Origin: Exiguobacterium sp. FSL W8-0210
GTDB lineage: Bacteria > Bacillota > Bacilli > Exiguobacteriales > Exiguobacteriaceae
DNA length: 64,000 nucleotides
Direction: 5' to 3'
NCBI RefSeq assembly: GCF_038006045.1
Contig: NZ_JBBOUK010000001.1
Location: forward strand, 2,087,001 to 2,151,000
Shown: positions 17,819 through 26,951 of the stretch, in pieces
How positions within the stretch are numbered: position 1 is the first letter of the stretch
Layout of the letters: each line of letters starts with the position of its first letter
Program-made: the position numbers and the translations under genes
The notes under the pieces: model-generated
What the model was told of the DNA's origin: nothing
Seen by the model: the letters and a program-made list of their open reading frames with translations, nothing else
Databases searched by the model: none

Positions 17819-19375
17819 TTATTTTAAAATTTTCATCGAGCGGAGTAGGTATTCCGGTCCATAAATCGGTACTTCAATTCCTTGAATCGTATCAGAAACA
17901 TATAATTTCTCAGTCGTCTGATACAAAGGAACGACGACAGCATCCTGATGGATTAACCGTTTTTCGGCTTGATGATAGAGTGCTTGTTTTCGTTTTATCT
18001 CTTTTTCTTTTCGTGCTTTTTCAACTGTCTGGTCGTATACCTTGGATTGATAATTCACCGAATTTAAAGGATTGTCTGAGACGAATTGATTTAAATAGGC
18101 TAGCGGTCCTGGATAATCTGGCATCCATCCAGTCAAAGTCATCGCATACTGAGCTAACTGTTCTTTATCAATCTTCTCTTCAATCGCAACTGGTTTAAGA
18201 ACGATATCAATCTCAGGTATTTGTTTCTCAAGATAGGTTTCGAGTTGTTCCCCAATCCGTTTTGCTTGTGGATCATCAAAATTAAGCATCTCAATTTGTT
18301 GTTTACTGTGTTCTTGTGATTTTTCAGGTTTCTCTTGAACGGATTTTGACATCAATACGTTCGTATCAGTGACGACGAATCGATTCGTCGGAATACCTGC
18401 ATACCCTAAAGGAAGTTGAACCGATTCTTTTTCCATCAAGGCGTAAGCAATTCGTTTTCGGAGTGTCGTATCGCGGAACGTGTCATTTTTTTGATTAAAG
18501 GCGATATAAAAGACACCACTCCGCTTTTTTTGATAGGTCGGTCGTGAAACCTGATCACCTTGTGTTTCGACACTTTCTTGTAATGGAAGGATAGCCGCCT
18601 TGTTTTTCTTATACGAACTCCATTGCGTCTGATGATCGGGAATGATACGGCTTTCTATTTTCGCTACTGTAACAACGTTTTTCTGATGATACTGATCATT
18701 TTTCTTAAGCGTATATCCGCTTTTCGACATTTTTTCTAGTGTAAATGCACCATTTCCAACAAGTTCTTCCCACTTCTTTGATTCCGGTTGTGGATAGAAG
18801 ACGGACATCGCAAGTAATTCCTTTAGATTCGAAACCGGCTGATTCAACGTGATGATAAGTTGATTGCGTCCTTTCGCCTTTACACCTAAACACTCTGGCT
18901 TCATTTTTCCGTCATTGACGGCACGTCCATTTTCAAACACTTCAAATAAAAAACCATAAGGAGAATTCGTTTTATTAGCTGCGACACGTCGGAAACTATC
19001 GACAAAGTCTTGTGCCGTGATCGGCTGACCCTGCGCATTTTTCGTTTGTTTGAGTTGAATCGTATACGTCAGACGATCCTTTGAGACTGACATATCCTGT
19101 GCTAATCCTCGACGGACGGATGTCCCAGAAGTAAAGACATATAATCCTTCATACAGTTGTGCTAACAGTGTCTGAGAACGACTATCTGTCGCTAACGCAA
19201 TATCGGATGTCTTCGGGAGTGATGATTCAATTAATTCAACCTTCACTGCTTGGGTCTCCTGATCTGTTTTGGTCTTTTGAGATGATGATAGACGATATAT
19301 GAGCGTACCACTGAGACCAATCAATAAAAATAAGATCAATATCAGGATTGATGTTTTTCTTGTGATGTTAGTCAT
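17819..19375 (-). CDS. OppA-like peptide-binding protein with uncleaved N-terminal membrane anchor
   Basis: 518 residues, the third SBP family 5 protein in the window (LTYTIQLKQTKNAQGQPITA, TLTGWMPDYPGPLAYLNQF). After a short charged start comes a hydrophobic helix (about residues 9-27, ILILILFLLIGLSGTLIY) with no lipobox cysteine and no clear signal peptidase I site. The binding domain is therefore probably tethered outside the cell by a transmembrane helix. It is more divergent than the other two. It may deliver peptides to OppBCDF or act as a sensor or chaperone. GGAG precedes the ATG; the gene follows fabF on the same strand beyond a terminator. Confidence 0.82.
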   Translation of the reverse strand: MTNITRKTSILILILFLLIGLSGTLIYRLSSSQKTKTDQETQAVKVELIESSLPKTSDIALATDSRSQTLLAQLYEGLYVFTSGTSVRRGLAQDMSVSKDRLTYTIQLKQTKNAQGQPITAQDFVDSFRRVAANKTNSPYGFLFEVFENGRAVNDGKMKPECLGVKAKGRNQLIITLNQPVSNLKELLAMSVFYPQPESKKWEELVGNGAFTLEKMSKSGYTLKKNDQYHQKNVVTVAKIESRIIPDHQTQWSSYKKNKAAILPLQESVETQGDQVSRPTYQKKRSGVFYIAFNQKNDTFRDTTLRKRIAYALMEKESVQLPLGYAGIPTNRFVVTDTNVLMSKSVQEKPEKSQEHSKQQIEMLNFDDPQAKRIGEQLETYLEKQIPEIDIVLKPVAIEEKIDKEQLAQYAMTLTGWMPDYPGPLAYLNQFVSDNPLNSVNYQSKVYDQTVEKARKEKEIKRKQALYHQAEKRLIHQDAVVVPLYQTTEKLYVSDTIQGIEVPIYGPEYLLRSMKILK

Positions 19376-19430
19376 AAACGACTCCTTTCTGCGTCAAACA
19401 CGCATTTCTCTATTGAATCAGAATTTCATC

Positions 19431-19469
19431 AAAAAAGCGACCCCCTTGATGTTTCAAGGGAGTCGCTTG
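19431..19469 (-). terminator. terminator of fabH-fabF
   Basis: AAGCGAC-CCCTTG/CAAGGG-GTCGCTT hairpin directly after the fabF stop, ending in TTTTTT on the minus strand. Confidence 0.88.
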
Positions 19470-19472
19470 AGC

Positions 19473-20711
19473 TTAAGCTTCATACCGTTTGAAGACGAGT
19501 GATGCGTTGTGTCCACCGAACCCAAGCGAGTTGCTGAGCGCATAAGTCATTTCGACGTGACGTGAACCTTCTGTCACATAATCGAGATCACAGCCTTCGC
19601 TCGGCTGTTTGAGATGAATCGTCGGGTGAACTGTTTGTTCTTGTAATGATTTAATCGTCGCAATTGCCTCGACGCCACCTGCTCCACCAAGTAAGTGACC
19701 GATCATCGATTTCGTCGAGTTGACGACGAGTTGTTTCGCTTGTTCACCGAAGACACTGTGGATCGCTTTTGTTTCAAGGATGTCGTTCATTGGTGTACTC
19801 GTTCCATGAGCATTGATGTATCCGACTGCCTCCGGAGTGATGCCCGCATCTTGAATCGCCATCGCCATCGCGCGTGCTCCACCGTCTCCGTCTGGATCCG
19901 GAGCTGTGATGTGGTACGCATCAGCTGTTAATCCATACCCACTGACCTCAGCATAGATTTTCGCACCACGAGCTACTGCATGCTCATATTCTTCAAGAAT
20001 TAAGATTCCTGCTCCTTCTCCCATGACGAATCCGTCACGTCCTTCGTCAAATGGACGGCTTGCCGTCTCAGGATCGTGGTTCGTTGACATCGCTTTGTTG
20101 GCACAAAAACCAGCAAATGCTAAGTTCGTGATCGGCGCTTCCGCACCACCAGCGATCATGACATCTGCATCGCCCCGTTCGATGACACGAAGTGCTTCCC
20201 CGATGGCATTCGTTCCTGAAGCACATGCTGTGACAGAACAGTTATTCGGTCCCTTGGCTCCGGTATAGATTGATACCTGACCGCTTGCCATGTTCGGAAT
20301 CATCATCGGAATGAAGAACGGGCTGACACGACGGTGTCCACGTTCAAAGTAGATTTTCGCTTGTTTCTCGATTGTCTCCACGCCACCGATTCCTGATCCA
20401 ATCCAGACACCTGCACGTTCAGCAATCGACTTGATATCAATTCCAGCATCTTTTACAGCTTCCATGCTTGCGACAAGTGAGTAATGAACGAAGCGGTCCA
20501 TCTTGCGTGCTTCTTTCGCCTCGATGAATTCTGTCACGTCGAAGTTTTGCAATTCGCCAGTGACCTTTGTTGGATATTCATCGATATCGAGACGCTCCAT
20601 CGGTCGAATCCCGTTCGTTCCTTCTTTTAATGATTCCCAGAATGTATTGGCATCGTTCCCGATTGGTGTCAGTGCTCCGATTCCTGTGACTACAACGCGT
20701 TTTCTTATCAT
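19473..20711 (-). CDS. fabF: beta-ketoacyl-ACP synthase II
   Basis: 412 residues. The catalytic triad C163 (VTACASGTN), H302 ([11 protein letters not shown]) and H339 ([12 protein letters not shown]) marks an elongating KAS of the FabF type. It condenses malonyl-ACP with acyl-ACP in fatty acid synthesis. It begins one base after the fabH stop, with AAAGGAG inside the end of fabH, so it is translated from the same mRNA and falls under the FapR-type promoter. Confidence 0.96.
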   Translation of the reverse strand: MIRKRVVVTGIGALTPIGNDANTFWESLKEGTNGIRPMERLDIDEYPTKVTGELQNFDVTEFIEAKEARKMDRFVHYSLVASMEAVKDAGIDIKSIAERAGVWIGSGIGGVETIEKQAKIYFERGHRRVSPFFIPMMIPNMASGQVSIYTGAKGPNNCSVTACASGTNAIGEALRVIERGDADVMIAGGAEAPITNLAFAGFCANKAMSTNHDPETASRPFDEGRDGFVMGEGAGILILEEYEHAVARGAKIYAEVSGYGLTADAYHITAPDPDGDGGARAMAMAIQDAGITPEAVGYINAHGTSTPMNDILETKAIHSVFGEQAKQLVVNSTKSMIGHLLGGAGGVEAIATIKSLQEQTVHPTIHLKQPSEGCDLDYVTEGSRHVEMTYALSNSLGFGGHNASLVFKRYEA

Positions 20712-20712
20712 C

Positions 20713-21657
20713 TTATGTGTTCTCTCCTTTAGTCCAAGTAATGTATGCTGCTCCCCAAGTCAATCCGGCACCGAAGCCAGCAAGTACAAGTTTCGTACCT
20801 GGTGTCAGACGACCTTGCTTACGTGCTTCTTCGAGTGCGAGTGGGATCGAAGCAGCAGATGTATTCGCATGCTCATCGATCGTAACGATGACTTTTTCTT
20901 GCGGAATATGCAGTCGTTCGCACGCTGCATCGATGATGCGTAGGTTCGCCTGATGCGGAATCAAGATATCGACATCTTCAAGCGTGCTGTCTGCTTTTTG
21001 AATGACCTTCTCAACGATTTCCGGTAATTTACGAACGGCGAACTTAAAGACTTCGCGACCGTTCATCTCGATTGGTCCATCGATATCCTTAAACAACAGA
21101 TGGGCTCCACGTCCGTCTGTTCCGAGTTCAAAAGCATTTAATCCCTCTTGCTCAGTTTGTCCGATGACGACTGCCCCTGCACCATCCCCGAATAAAATCG
21201 CTGTCGACCGGTCTGACCAGTCAACGATACTCGACATTTTTTCAGCACCGATGACAAGTGCATGTTTCCCTTCGACTGTTGATAACATGCTTGCAGCTGT
21301 TTGTAATGCGAAGATGAATCCACTACAGGCCGCACTGATATCAAAAGCGGTCGCCCCTCGTGCTCCAAGACGCTCTTGAACGATACAGGCTGTAGAAGGG
21401 AACGCACGTCCTGTTGCCGTTCCGACAACGATCAAGCCGATGTCCTCTACTGTCAATCCAGCATCATCGAGTGCCTTCTGAGCCGCTTCTGTCGCTAAGT
21501 CTGTTACATCCACATCATCGGCTGCAATTCGTCGTGCCCCGATTCCTGTCCGTGTCCGAATCCATTCATCGCTCGTATCGAGCGTCGTTGCTAATTCATC
21601 GTTCGTCACGCGGCGTGACGGCAAAGACGTTCCTAATCCTACAATCCCGATCTTCAT
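20713..21657 (-). CDS. fabH: beta-ketoacyl-ACP synthase III
   Basis: 314 residues. The Cys-His-Asn triad is C111 (SAACSGF), H235 (IPHQANLR) and N265 (HANTSAAS). FabH starts fatty-acid synthesis by condensing acetyl- or branched acyl-CoA with malonyl-ACP, setting membrane chain type. It is the first gene of fabH-fabF. AAAAGGGG precedes the ATG. The promoter overlaps a 17-base FapR-type palindrome. Confidence 0.96.
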   Translation of the reverse strand: MKIGIVGLGTSLPSRRVTNDELATTLDTSDEWIRTRTGIGARRIAADDVDVTDLATEAAQKALDDAGLTVEDIGLIVVGTATGRAFPSTACIVQERLGARGATAFDISAACSGFIFALQTAASMLSTVEGKHALVIGAEKMSSIVDWSDRSTAILFGDGAGAVVIGQTEQEGLNAFELGTDGRGAHLLFKDIDGPIEMNGREVFKFAVRKLPEIVEKVIQKADSTLEDVDILIPHQANLRIIDAACERLHIPQEKVIVTIDEHANTSAASIPLALEEARKQGRLTPGTKLVLAGFGAGLTWGAAYITWTKGENT

Positions 21658-21676
21658 AAGGCATCCCCTTTTGTTA

Positions 21677-21693
21677 TTAGTATCTGGTACTAA
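21677..21693. promoter_or_regulatory. FapR-type operator upstream of fabH
   Basis: TTAGTATCTGGTACTAA is an inverted repeat (TTAGTA-N5-TACTAA) matching the FapR operator remembered from B. subtilis fatty-acid genes. It overlaps the -10 box and initiation region of the fabH promoter. FapR bound here would repress; malonyl-CoA would relieve repression. The fapR gene is not in the window. Confidence 0.85.
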
Positions 21694-21720
21694 TATAAAG
21701 CGTTAATATGCTTTTGTCAA
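21692..21720 (-). promoter_or_regulatory. sigma-A promoter of fabH-fabF
   Basis: Minus strand TTGACA (21715-21720), exact 17-base spacer, TATATT (21692-21697), overlapping the FapR-type operator. One of the strongest promoters in the window. Confidence 0.85.
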
Positions 21721-21722
21721 AG

Positions 21723-21756
21723 AAAAAAGGAAGAGCATGGTCTCCCTTGCCCTTCC
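21723..21756 (-). terminator. terminator of mtnN
   Basis: GGAAG-GCA ... TGC-CTTCC stem with one mismatch, followed on the minus strand by TTTTTTC. It separates mtnN from the fabH promoter. Confidence 0.75.
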
Positions 21757-21764
21757 CCCATACC

Positions 21765-22463
21765 TCATTCTGCTAACGTCCGTACGACTTCCATGACCAT
21801 TTTAGCGGAATTGATTGACGCAATCTCGAGGAATTCATCAAACGAGAGTGACGCTTCTTCATTGGCGCTATCTGAAATCGAACGCGTTACGACGAACGGA
21901 ACACCGAACTGATGACAGACTTGTGCGATTGGTGCTGCTTCCATCTCGACGGCTGCGACTTCTGGGAAGTGCGCCTTGATTTGAGCAGAGCGCTCTGAAT
22001 CGTGGATGAATGAATCGCCTGTCGCAATTAATCCATGAACGACGCGAATCGCATCCATCCGCTCGATGACGGCTTCTGCCGTTGCAACAAGCTTCGGATC
22101 TGCTTGATAGGCAGCTGGCATTCCAGGTACCTGACCATATTCGTATCCAAATGCCGTCACGTCGACGTCGTGGTGACGTACTTCTGTTGAGACGACGACA
22201 TCCCCGACCGTTAAGCCTTCCTTGAATCCACCTGCTGAGCCCGTATTGATGACAGCACTTGGTTTGTAGTGGTCTAGCAATAATGTAGTCCCGATCGCAG
22301 CGTTCACTTTCCCGATTCCTGACTTCAAGATGACGACAGGAACGCTATTTAAAAGCCCTTCATAAAAATGATAGTTTGCGATGACTGTATCTTTACGTTC
22401 TGATAACTCATTACGCAATAAGTTGACTTCCTCTTCCATTGCGCCGATGATTGCGATTGGCAT
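21765..22463 (-). CDS. mtnN: 5'-methylthioadenosine/S-adenosylhomocysteine nucleosidase
   Basis: 232 residues. It starts with [16 protein letters not shown]. The nucleoside-binding segment [15 protein letters not shown] and the catalytic Asp in [13 protein letters not shown] (about residue 199) are intact. It cleaves adenine from MTA and SAH in methyl-donor recycling. GGAGGAAT lies before the ATG. It follows greA on the same strand, with the greA terminator between. Confidence 0.95.
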   Translation of the reverse strand: MPIAIIGAMEEEVNLLRNELSERKDTVIANYHFYEGLLNSVPVVILKSGIGKVNAAIGTTLLLDHYKPSAVINTGSAGGFKEGLTVGDVVVSTEVRHHDVDVTAFGYEYGQVPGMPAAYQADPKLVATAEAVIERMDAIRVVHGLIATGDSFIHDSERSAQIKAHFPEVAAVEMEAAPIAQVCHQFGVPFVVTRSISDSANEEASLSFDEFLEIASINSAKMVMEVVRTLAE

Positions 22464-22480
22464 AATTCATTCCTCCATCA

Positions 22481-22505
22481 AACAGAAAGCCGGATTGCTC
22501 CGGCT
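22481..22505 (-). terminator. terminator of greA
   Basis: AGCCGGA/TCCGGCT stem with a four-base loop, followed on the minus strand by TTCTGTTTG. The T-run is imperfect, so some read-through into mtnN is likely. Confidence 0.65.
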
Positions 22506-22515
22506 CCTGTGTTCT

Positions 22516-22989
22516 TTATTTGATCGATGTAATTTTTACTGCGTATTCGCCGCCTGGTGCTGGTACAGAGACTTGATCTCCGACTTGGTGCCCCATTAAA
22601 CTTTTCGCGATTGGTGATTCGTTCGAGATTTTACCCGTGAACGGATCTGCTTCGGCACTACCGACGATCGTATACGTATCTTCTTCGTTATCTTCGACAC
22701 TTAAGAAAGTTACCGTCGTTCCGATACCGACGACCGAGATATCCTTCTCTTCTTCTGAGATGATGGCAACATTACGAAGCATCTCTTCAAGTTGAGCGAT
22801 CCGGCCTTCGACCATCGCTTGCTCTTCTTTTGCTGAATCGTACTCAGCGTTCTCTGAAAGGTCACCGAACGAACGGACGATCTTGATGTTCTCGACGACT
22901 TCTTTCCGGCGGACTGACTTCAATTCATTCAATTCATTTTCAATGTTCGCTTTACCTTCAAGCGTCATGTAGTATTGCTTTTCTGCCAT
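22516..22989 (-). CDS. greA: transcription elongation factor GreA
   Basis: 157 residues from the ATG at 22989. A GTG three codons upstream is rejected because it almost touches the AAGGAG site, whereas this ATG is 10 bases away. The N-terminal antiparallel coiled coil carries the acidic tip ([15 protein letters not shown]), and the C-terminal FKBP-like domain ends [12 protein letters not shown]. GreA stimulates RNA cleavage in backtracked RNA polymerase. The promoter lies in the udk-greA gap. Confidence 0.96.
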   Translation of the reverse strand: MAEKQYYMTLEGKANIENELNELKSVRRKEVVENIKIVRSFGDLSENAEYDSAKEEQAMVEGRIAQLEEMLRNVAIISEEEKDISVVGIGTTVTFLSVEDNEEDTYTIVGSAEADPFTGKISNESPIAKSLMGHQVGDQVSVPAPGGEYAVKITSIK

Positions 22990-23021
22990 TTTTGTCACGC
23001 TCCTTTTTATTCCACTAGTAT

Positions 23022-23049
23022 AGTATATTCACATCTTTTTTGGAATCAA
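23022..23049 (-). promoter_or_regulatory. candidate promoter of greA, -35 overlapping the udk stop
   Basis: Minus strand TTGATT (23044-23049), 16 bases, TATACT (23022-23027). The TGA inside the -35 is the udk stop codon. Confidence 0.55.
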
Positions 23050-23693
23050 TATCCTCTTTGATCGAGTGCTGAACGATAATCAAGAATCGCTCGAATCTTC
23101 GTCACGAGTAAATCGATCGCGACATGATTCTCGCCGCCTTCCGGTACGATGATATCCGCATACCGTTTTGTTGGTTCACAGAACTGCAGATGCATCGGAC
23201 GAACGACGTTCGTGTACTGCTCAACGACTGAGTCGATCGAACGTCCACGTTCGTTGATATCACGTTGCATCCGACGCAGAATGCGAACGTCCGCATCCGT
23301 ATCGACGAACACCTTGATATCCATTAGTTCCCGTAACCGTTCGTCTTCAAGCGCTAAAATTCCTTCTACGATGATGACATCGCGTGGTTCGAGACGAATC
23401 GTTTCTTGTGCCCGCGTGTGGGCGACATAGTCATATACCGGTTTTTCAACGGCAATGTTTTCACGGAGCGACTGAATGTGCTCGATCAACAGACCATTAT
23501 CAAAAGCGAACGGGTGATCATAGTTTGTCTGATACCGCTCCTCCATTGATAAATCACTTTGATCTTTATAATACGCGTCCTGCTCAATCATGACGATTGA
23601 TTCACTTGGGAACGCATCGACGAGTGAACGTGCCACCGTCGTCTTCCCTGAACCCGTTCCGCCCGCTACGCCAATTACTACCGGTTTTTGCAT
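23046..23693 (-). CDS. udk: uridine kinase
   Basis: 215 residues from the ATG at 23693, chosen because GGAGG stands 10 bases upstream and the family starts near [12 protein letters not shown]. The P-loop GGTGSGKT, the DQDAYYKD-type substrate segment ([13 protein letters not shown]) and NYDHPFAFD are typical of uridine/cytidine kinases that salvage pyrimidine ribonucleosides with ATP or GTP. It begins 16 bases after trmR ends. Confidence 0.95.
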   Translation of the reverse strand: MQKPVVIGVAGGTGSGKTTVARSLVDAFPSESIVMIEQDAYYKDQSDLSMEERYQTNYDHPFAFDNGLLIEHIQSLRENIAVEKPVYDYVAHTRAQETIRLEPRDVIIVEGILALEDERLRELMDIKVFVDTDADVRILRRMQRDINERGRSIDSVVEQYTNVVRPMHLQFCEPTKRYADIIVPEGGENHVAIDLLVTKIRAILDYRSALDQRGY

Positions 23694-23709
23694 GTCATTC
23701 GTTCCTCCA

Positions 23710-24348
23710 TCATTTCGACTTTTTCCGACTGACGGATACACCGTCACCGAGCGGAAAAATCGTCGTATCGTATTGTTCTTGTTCCATCATCCAGACCGTG
23801 AATTCCTTGACGAGACGCACGAGTCGACGTCTTCTTCGATCGAATGTCTTCGGATCAGACTCGAGAACATCTCCGTGTAAGAAGAGATTATCCGTATAGA
23901 GTACACCGCCCTCAGGAATGAGTCGCCCATATCCTGCAAAGAATTTTTTATACTGTCCTTTAGCTGCATCAATGAAGACCGCATCGAACTGGTCTTCAAG
24001 CGTTTCGGCTAATTCTACTGCATCACCAAAAATGATGTCAATCCGGTCCGCCACATCTGACCGGGCGATGAAGGTTTTTGCTTCTTCATACCGCTTTGCA
24101 TTCCGTTCAATCGTCGTAATGCGCGCATCCGGTAGCGCACGGGCCATCCGAATCGCACTATATCCGATTGCGGTTCCGACTTCTAGAATGCGCTTCGGTT
24201 GTTGTAATCGCAAGAGCGATAACAAGACTTCGGAACCTGTCAGTTCGATGATTGGTATATGATGTTCTTCCGCATAACGCTCCATTTCTTCTAACAGAGC
24301 ATCTCGAGGATGAATCATTGATTCGACATAGGTCGTGAAATCATTCAC
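23710..24348 (-). CDS. trmR: tRNA 5-hydroxyuridine methyltransferase / O-methyltransferase
   Basis: 212 residues from a GTG at 24348. The GTG three codons upstream is too close to the GAGGGAG site. The SAM-binding motif [15 protein letters not shown] (about residues 56-70), a metal-site [14 protein letters not shown], and YTDNLFLHG place it in the caffeoyl-CoA-type O-methyltransferase family. Its position between mltG and udk matches B. subtilis trmR (yrrM), which methylates 5-hydroxyuridine at the tRNA wobble position. The U32 peptidase-like hydroxylation genes that follow trmR in B. subtilis are absent here. Confidence 0.82.
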   Translation of the reverse strand: MNDFTTYVESMIHPRDALLEEMERYAEEHHIPIIELTGSEVLLSLLRLQQPKRILEVGTAIGYSAIRMARALPDARITTIERNAKRYEEAKTFIARSDVADRIDIIFGDAVELAETLEDQFDAVFIDAAKGQYKKFFAGYGRLIPEGGVLYTDNLFLHGDVLESDPKTFDRRRRRLVRLVKEFTVWMMEQEQYDTTIFPLGDGVSVSRKKSK

Positions 24349-24419
24349 GCCATTCACTCCCTCTTCCGCATAAACAGGTTGACTTGAAGCGAACTTCCCG
24401 CTTCAACCCAACCCGTTGC

Positions 24420-25568
24420 TCATTGCTCTTTACTCGCTTCGTATTCCACCCATTCCGGCTTATACTTAACGACGTTTCGTTGATGTTCTTCATATGTCTC
24501 TTCGTATAGAATCTGTCCTCGTGGATGTTTATCACTTGGTGGACGTGCGAAGAAATAGACATATTTCGTTTTATTCGGATTTAATACGGCAAGTACCGAA
24601 TCTTTGCTGACCGTTGAAATCGGACCGATCGGAATCCCTTCGTACTTGTACGTATTGTACTTCGAGTTATTCTCAAGATCCTTCAGCGTCGTTAAAGCCG
24701 TATTTTCGCCTGTACCATACCAAACTGTTGGATCCGACTGTAACTTCATGCCGTCATCCAATCGATTTTTGAAGACACCAGCGATTTCACGACGATCATC
24801 TGGTGTCGCCGCTTCGCGCTCGACCATGGAACCGAGACTGAGCACTTCATGGAAGGTCATGCCTGACTTTTGAATGGCATCCGCATTCTCATCGTAGACT
24901 TTTTCTGTTTCATCGAGCATCGTCTCGACGATTTGATCAATGCTTTTTCCTTTATCAAACTCATACGTTGCTGGGAAGAGGTACCCTTCAAGTGCATACA
25001 GGACACCATCTTTTTTCACTTCATCCGTCAACATCGGATATTTTTCAATCATGCTGTCGATGAATGTCGCATCCGTCAATTCTTTACGGACCGTCTCTTC
25101 CTTGAAGTTCGTTGCTTTCGCGATCAAAGCGATTTGACGATCCATCGTGATGCCTTCAGGTAACGTGATTTTCACATCCGCTGCCTTCATGACCGTTCCC
25201 GTCTTTAATTCATTGATGATTTCATCCGGGGACATGGCTTGTGACAGTGTATACGTACCCGCCTGGAATGACGATTCATTCTTATAACGGACGTAATAAC
25301 GGAAAATCGTCTCGTTCGCAATCAAGTCTTTTTCCTTTAGTAAGGAAGCAATCGTACTCGTCCCTGCTCCTAAAGGAACTTCGACTTTGACGGATTTCGT
25401 CGCTGCTTCATCGACTGGTTCAAGCGCATTTTTCAAAAAGACATAGACGACCGCACTGGCAACTAGAAAAATCGTCAACAATACAGAAAGGATGATTAGC
25501 GTAATCCGCCGTGATGTCCGGCGTCGCCTTTTTTCGATTTCGGCATTTTGCTTCCATTCGTTCTCCAT
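24420..25568 (-). CDS. mltG: endolytic murein transglycosylase MltG
   Basis: 382 residues. A basic cytoplasmic tail is followed by one membrane helix (about 22-46), then the extracellular YceG domain with catalytic E250 (LGSMVEREA) and the typical NRLDDGMKLQSDPTVWYG. MltG cuts nascent peptidoglycan strands near the synthesis machinery and sets their length. GGAGG precedes the ATG. A terminator-like hairpin separates it from the DUF1292 genes, and trmR follows after 71 bases. Confidence 0.94.
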   Translation of the reverse strand: MENEWKQNAEIEKRRRRTSRRITLIILSVLLTIFLVASAVVYVFLKNALEPVDEAATKSVKVEVPLGAGTSTIASLLKEKDLIANETIFRYYVRYKNESSFQAGTYTLSQAMSPDEIINELKTGTVMKAADVKITLPEGITMDRQIALIAKATNFKEETVRKELTDATFIDSMIEKYPMLTDEVKKDGVLYALEGYLFPATYEFDKGKSIDQIVETMLDETEKVYDENADAIQKSGMTFHEVLSLGSMVEREAATPDDRREIAGVFKNRLDDGMKLQSDPTVWYGTGENTALTTLKDLENNSKYNTYKYEGIPIGPISTVSKDSVLAVLNPNKTKYVYFFARPPSDKHPRGQILYEETYEEHQRNVVKYKPEWVEYEASKEQ

Positions 25569-25595
25569 CGGTTCCTCCTTCTTCTCTTAAAACAA

Positions 25596-25632
25596 GGTGA
25601 CATCGTAAGAGAAAGTCTCTTACGACGTCACC
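25596..25632 (-). terminator. terminator after the DUF1292 pair
   Basis: GGTGAC-TCGTAAGAG/CTCTTACGA-GTCACC long stem with one mismatch; the minus-strand tail is TTGTTTTAAG. It lies between the DUF1292 stop and mltG. Confidence 0.75.
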
Positions 25633-25646
25633 TGTCATGAGTCGGG

Positions 25647-25940
25647 TTAGTCTAACTGATCTTCGAGCGTGTTAAAGACTTCTTCGATTTCATCCCAAGT
25701 CGCTGTATCATCTTCATCGATCGGTACGAGGTTGAAGTCGTTGTCTCCATCACCGTATTCGTCAAGTTCGTAAACGAAGATATCGACTTCTTCTGCTTCG
25801 TCATAGTCTGCTCCGATTGGCTCAAGGAAGATGTATGTCTTACTCGAACGTGGGCTTTCGTAACGCAGACGTTCTACGAATTCGAAATCATTTCCTTCGC
25901 CGTCCGGAATTACGTAACGTGTTGGTTCATTCTGTTGCAT
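25647..25940 (-). CDS. DUF1292 protein, copy 2
   Basis: 97 residues, very acidic, with the family pattern NDFEFVERLRYESPRSSKTYIFLEP followed by EEVDIFVYELDE and a C-terminal TWDEIEEVFNTLEDQ. Function unknown; DUF1292 proteins are small cytoplasmic proteins conserved in Firmicutes next to ruvX. It overlaps the end of the neighbouring DUF1292 gene by 14 bases and resembles it closely, so the pair is a tandem duplication. Confidence 0.9.
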   Translation of the reverse strand: MQQNEPTRYVIPDGEGNDFEFVERLRYESPRSSKTYIFLEPIGADYDEAEEVDIFVYELDEYGDGDNDFNLVPIDEDDTATWDEIEEVFNTLEDQLD

Positions 25941-26214
25941 CAGTGATCCGCTCCTTTAACGCAAGCTCGAGTTCATCCCAAGTTTGCTCATCATTTTCAT
26001 CGATCAGGCTCAATTCGAAATCATCTTCGCCTTCTCCATATTCATCGATCTCACAGATGATCAGATCATCTGCTCCTTCGTCAGGGTTACCGATCATTTC
26101 AAGAAACAGATAGGTTTTTCCTGTACGTTCACTCGAGTAACGGTACCATTCTTCGAAAAGATGTTCGCCGCCCTCTTCATCTGGAAAGAGATACTGACGT
26201 TTTTCTTCAGCCAT
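25927..26214 (-). CDS. DUF1292 protein, copy 1
   Basis: 95 residues from the ATG at 26214, which has GGGGGAG seven bases upstream; an ATG six codons earlier is inside the ruvX end and lacks such a site. It is acidic, with YLFPDEEGGEHLFEEWYRY and TGKTYLFLEMIG followed by the TWDELELALK tail. It corresponds in position to B. subtilis yrzB. Function unknown. It is co-transcribed after ruvX and overlaps copy 2. Confidence 0.9.
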   Translation of the reverse strand: MAEEKRQYLFPDEEGGEHLFEEWYRYSSERTGKTYLFLEMIGNPDEGADDLIICEIDEYGEGEDDFELSLIDENDEQTWDELELALKERITDATE

Positions 26215-26228
26215 CGGTTTCTCCCCCT

Positions 26229-26651
26229 TCATCGGTTCGTCCGATCCAAGTACGATTGCAGGATCATGACGGCAGCCATCTTATCGATGACTTGTTTACG
26301 CTTTTTACGGCTGACATCGGCATCGATCAGCATCCGTTCTGCTTGCATCGTCGTCAACCGTTCATCCATGAAGACGACTTCAAGCCCGGTATGCTGTTCG
26401 ATTTCCTTCGCAAAAGCTTCACTTGCTTCTGCGCGGGGACCGATGGAACCGTTCATGTTTTTCGGAAGACCAATGACTAGGATTTCGACATTGTATGTCT
26501 TCATGATGACATCGAGCCGTTTGAAGGCTTCTGGGTAATCCGGTTCCGTCCACTTGACCGTCTCGACGCCTTGCGCCGTCCAGCCCATCAAGTCACTGAC
26601 CGCTACCCCAATCGTCTTCGAACCGACATCTAGTCCCATTGCACGTTTCAT
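26229..26651 (-). CDS. ruvX: Holliday junction resolvase-like RuvX (YqgF)
   Basis: 140 residues with the RNase H-fold YqgF signature: [16 protein letters not shown] at the start, [11 protein letters not shown] in the middle, and [13 protein letters not shown]. The acidic residues in these three segments form the putative metal site. The family has been linked to 16S rRNA processing and junction resolution. It overlaps ireB by four bases (ATGA), showing translational coupling. Confidence 0.93.
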   Translation of the reverse strand: MKRAMGLDVGSKTIGVAVSDLMGWTAQGVETVKWTEPDYPEAFKRLDVIMKTYNVEILVIGLPKNMNGSIGPRAEASEAFAKEIEQHTGLEVVFMDERLTTMQAERMLIDADVSRKKRKQVIDKMAAVMILQSYLDRTNR

Positions 26652-26917
26652 TTTGAATTTCCACTCTCCGCCAAATAAGATTTCACGAGTTCTTCGAGCA
26701 ATTCGTCGCGTTCAATCTTACGAATTAAATTACGTGCGTCATTATGACGAGGAATGTAAGCAGGATCTCCTGAAAGGAGATAGCCGACGATTTGGTTGAT
26801 CGGATGATATCCTTTTTCTTCTAAAGCATGATAGACCGTCAACAACACATCACGTGTCGCTGCTTTGTTATCGTCTTCCGGAAAGTTGAATTTCATCGTT
26901 TGATCCATCTGACTCAC
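26648..26917 (-). CDS. ireB: IreB-family protein
   Basis: 89 residues beginning [12 protein letters not shown] from a GTG at 26917, chosen because AGAGGTG is six bases upstream and the family starts with this sequence. The core [20 protein letters not shown] is diagnostic. IreB in Enterococcus is a phosphorylation target of the IreK Ser/Thr kinase affecting cephalosporin resistance; the kinase is not in the window. It lies between alaS and ruvX, as in most Firmicutes. Confidence 0.93.
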   Translation of the reverse strand: MSQMDQTMKFNFPEDDNKAATRDVLLTVYHALEEKGYHPINQIVGYLLSGDPAYIPRHNDARNLIRKIERDELLEELVKSYLAESGNSK

Positions 26918-26951
26918 GTTCATCACCTCTTTCATATACACTACGTTTCTA

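Noticed and set aside
25984-26538. Plus-strand 184-codon ORF antisense to DUF1292 and ruvX
   Set aside because: It is a frame shadow of strongly acidic and conserved minus-strand genes; no start signals or family similarity.
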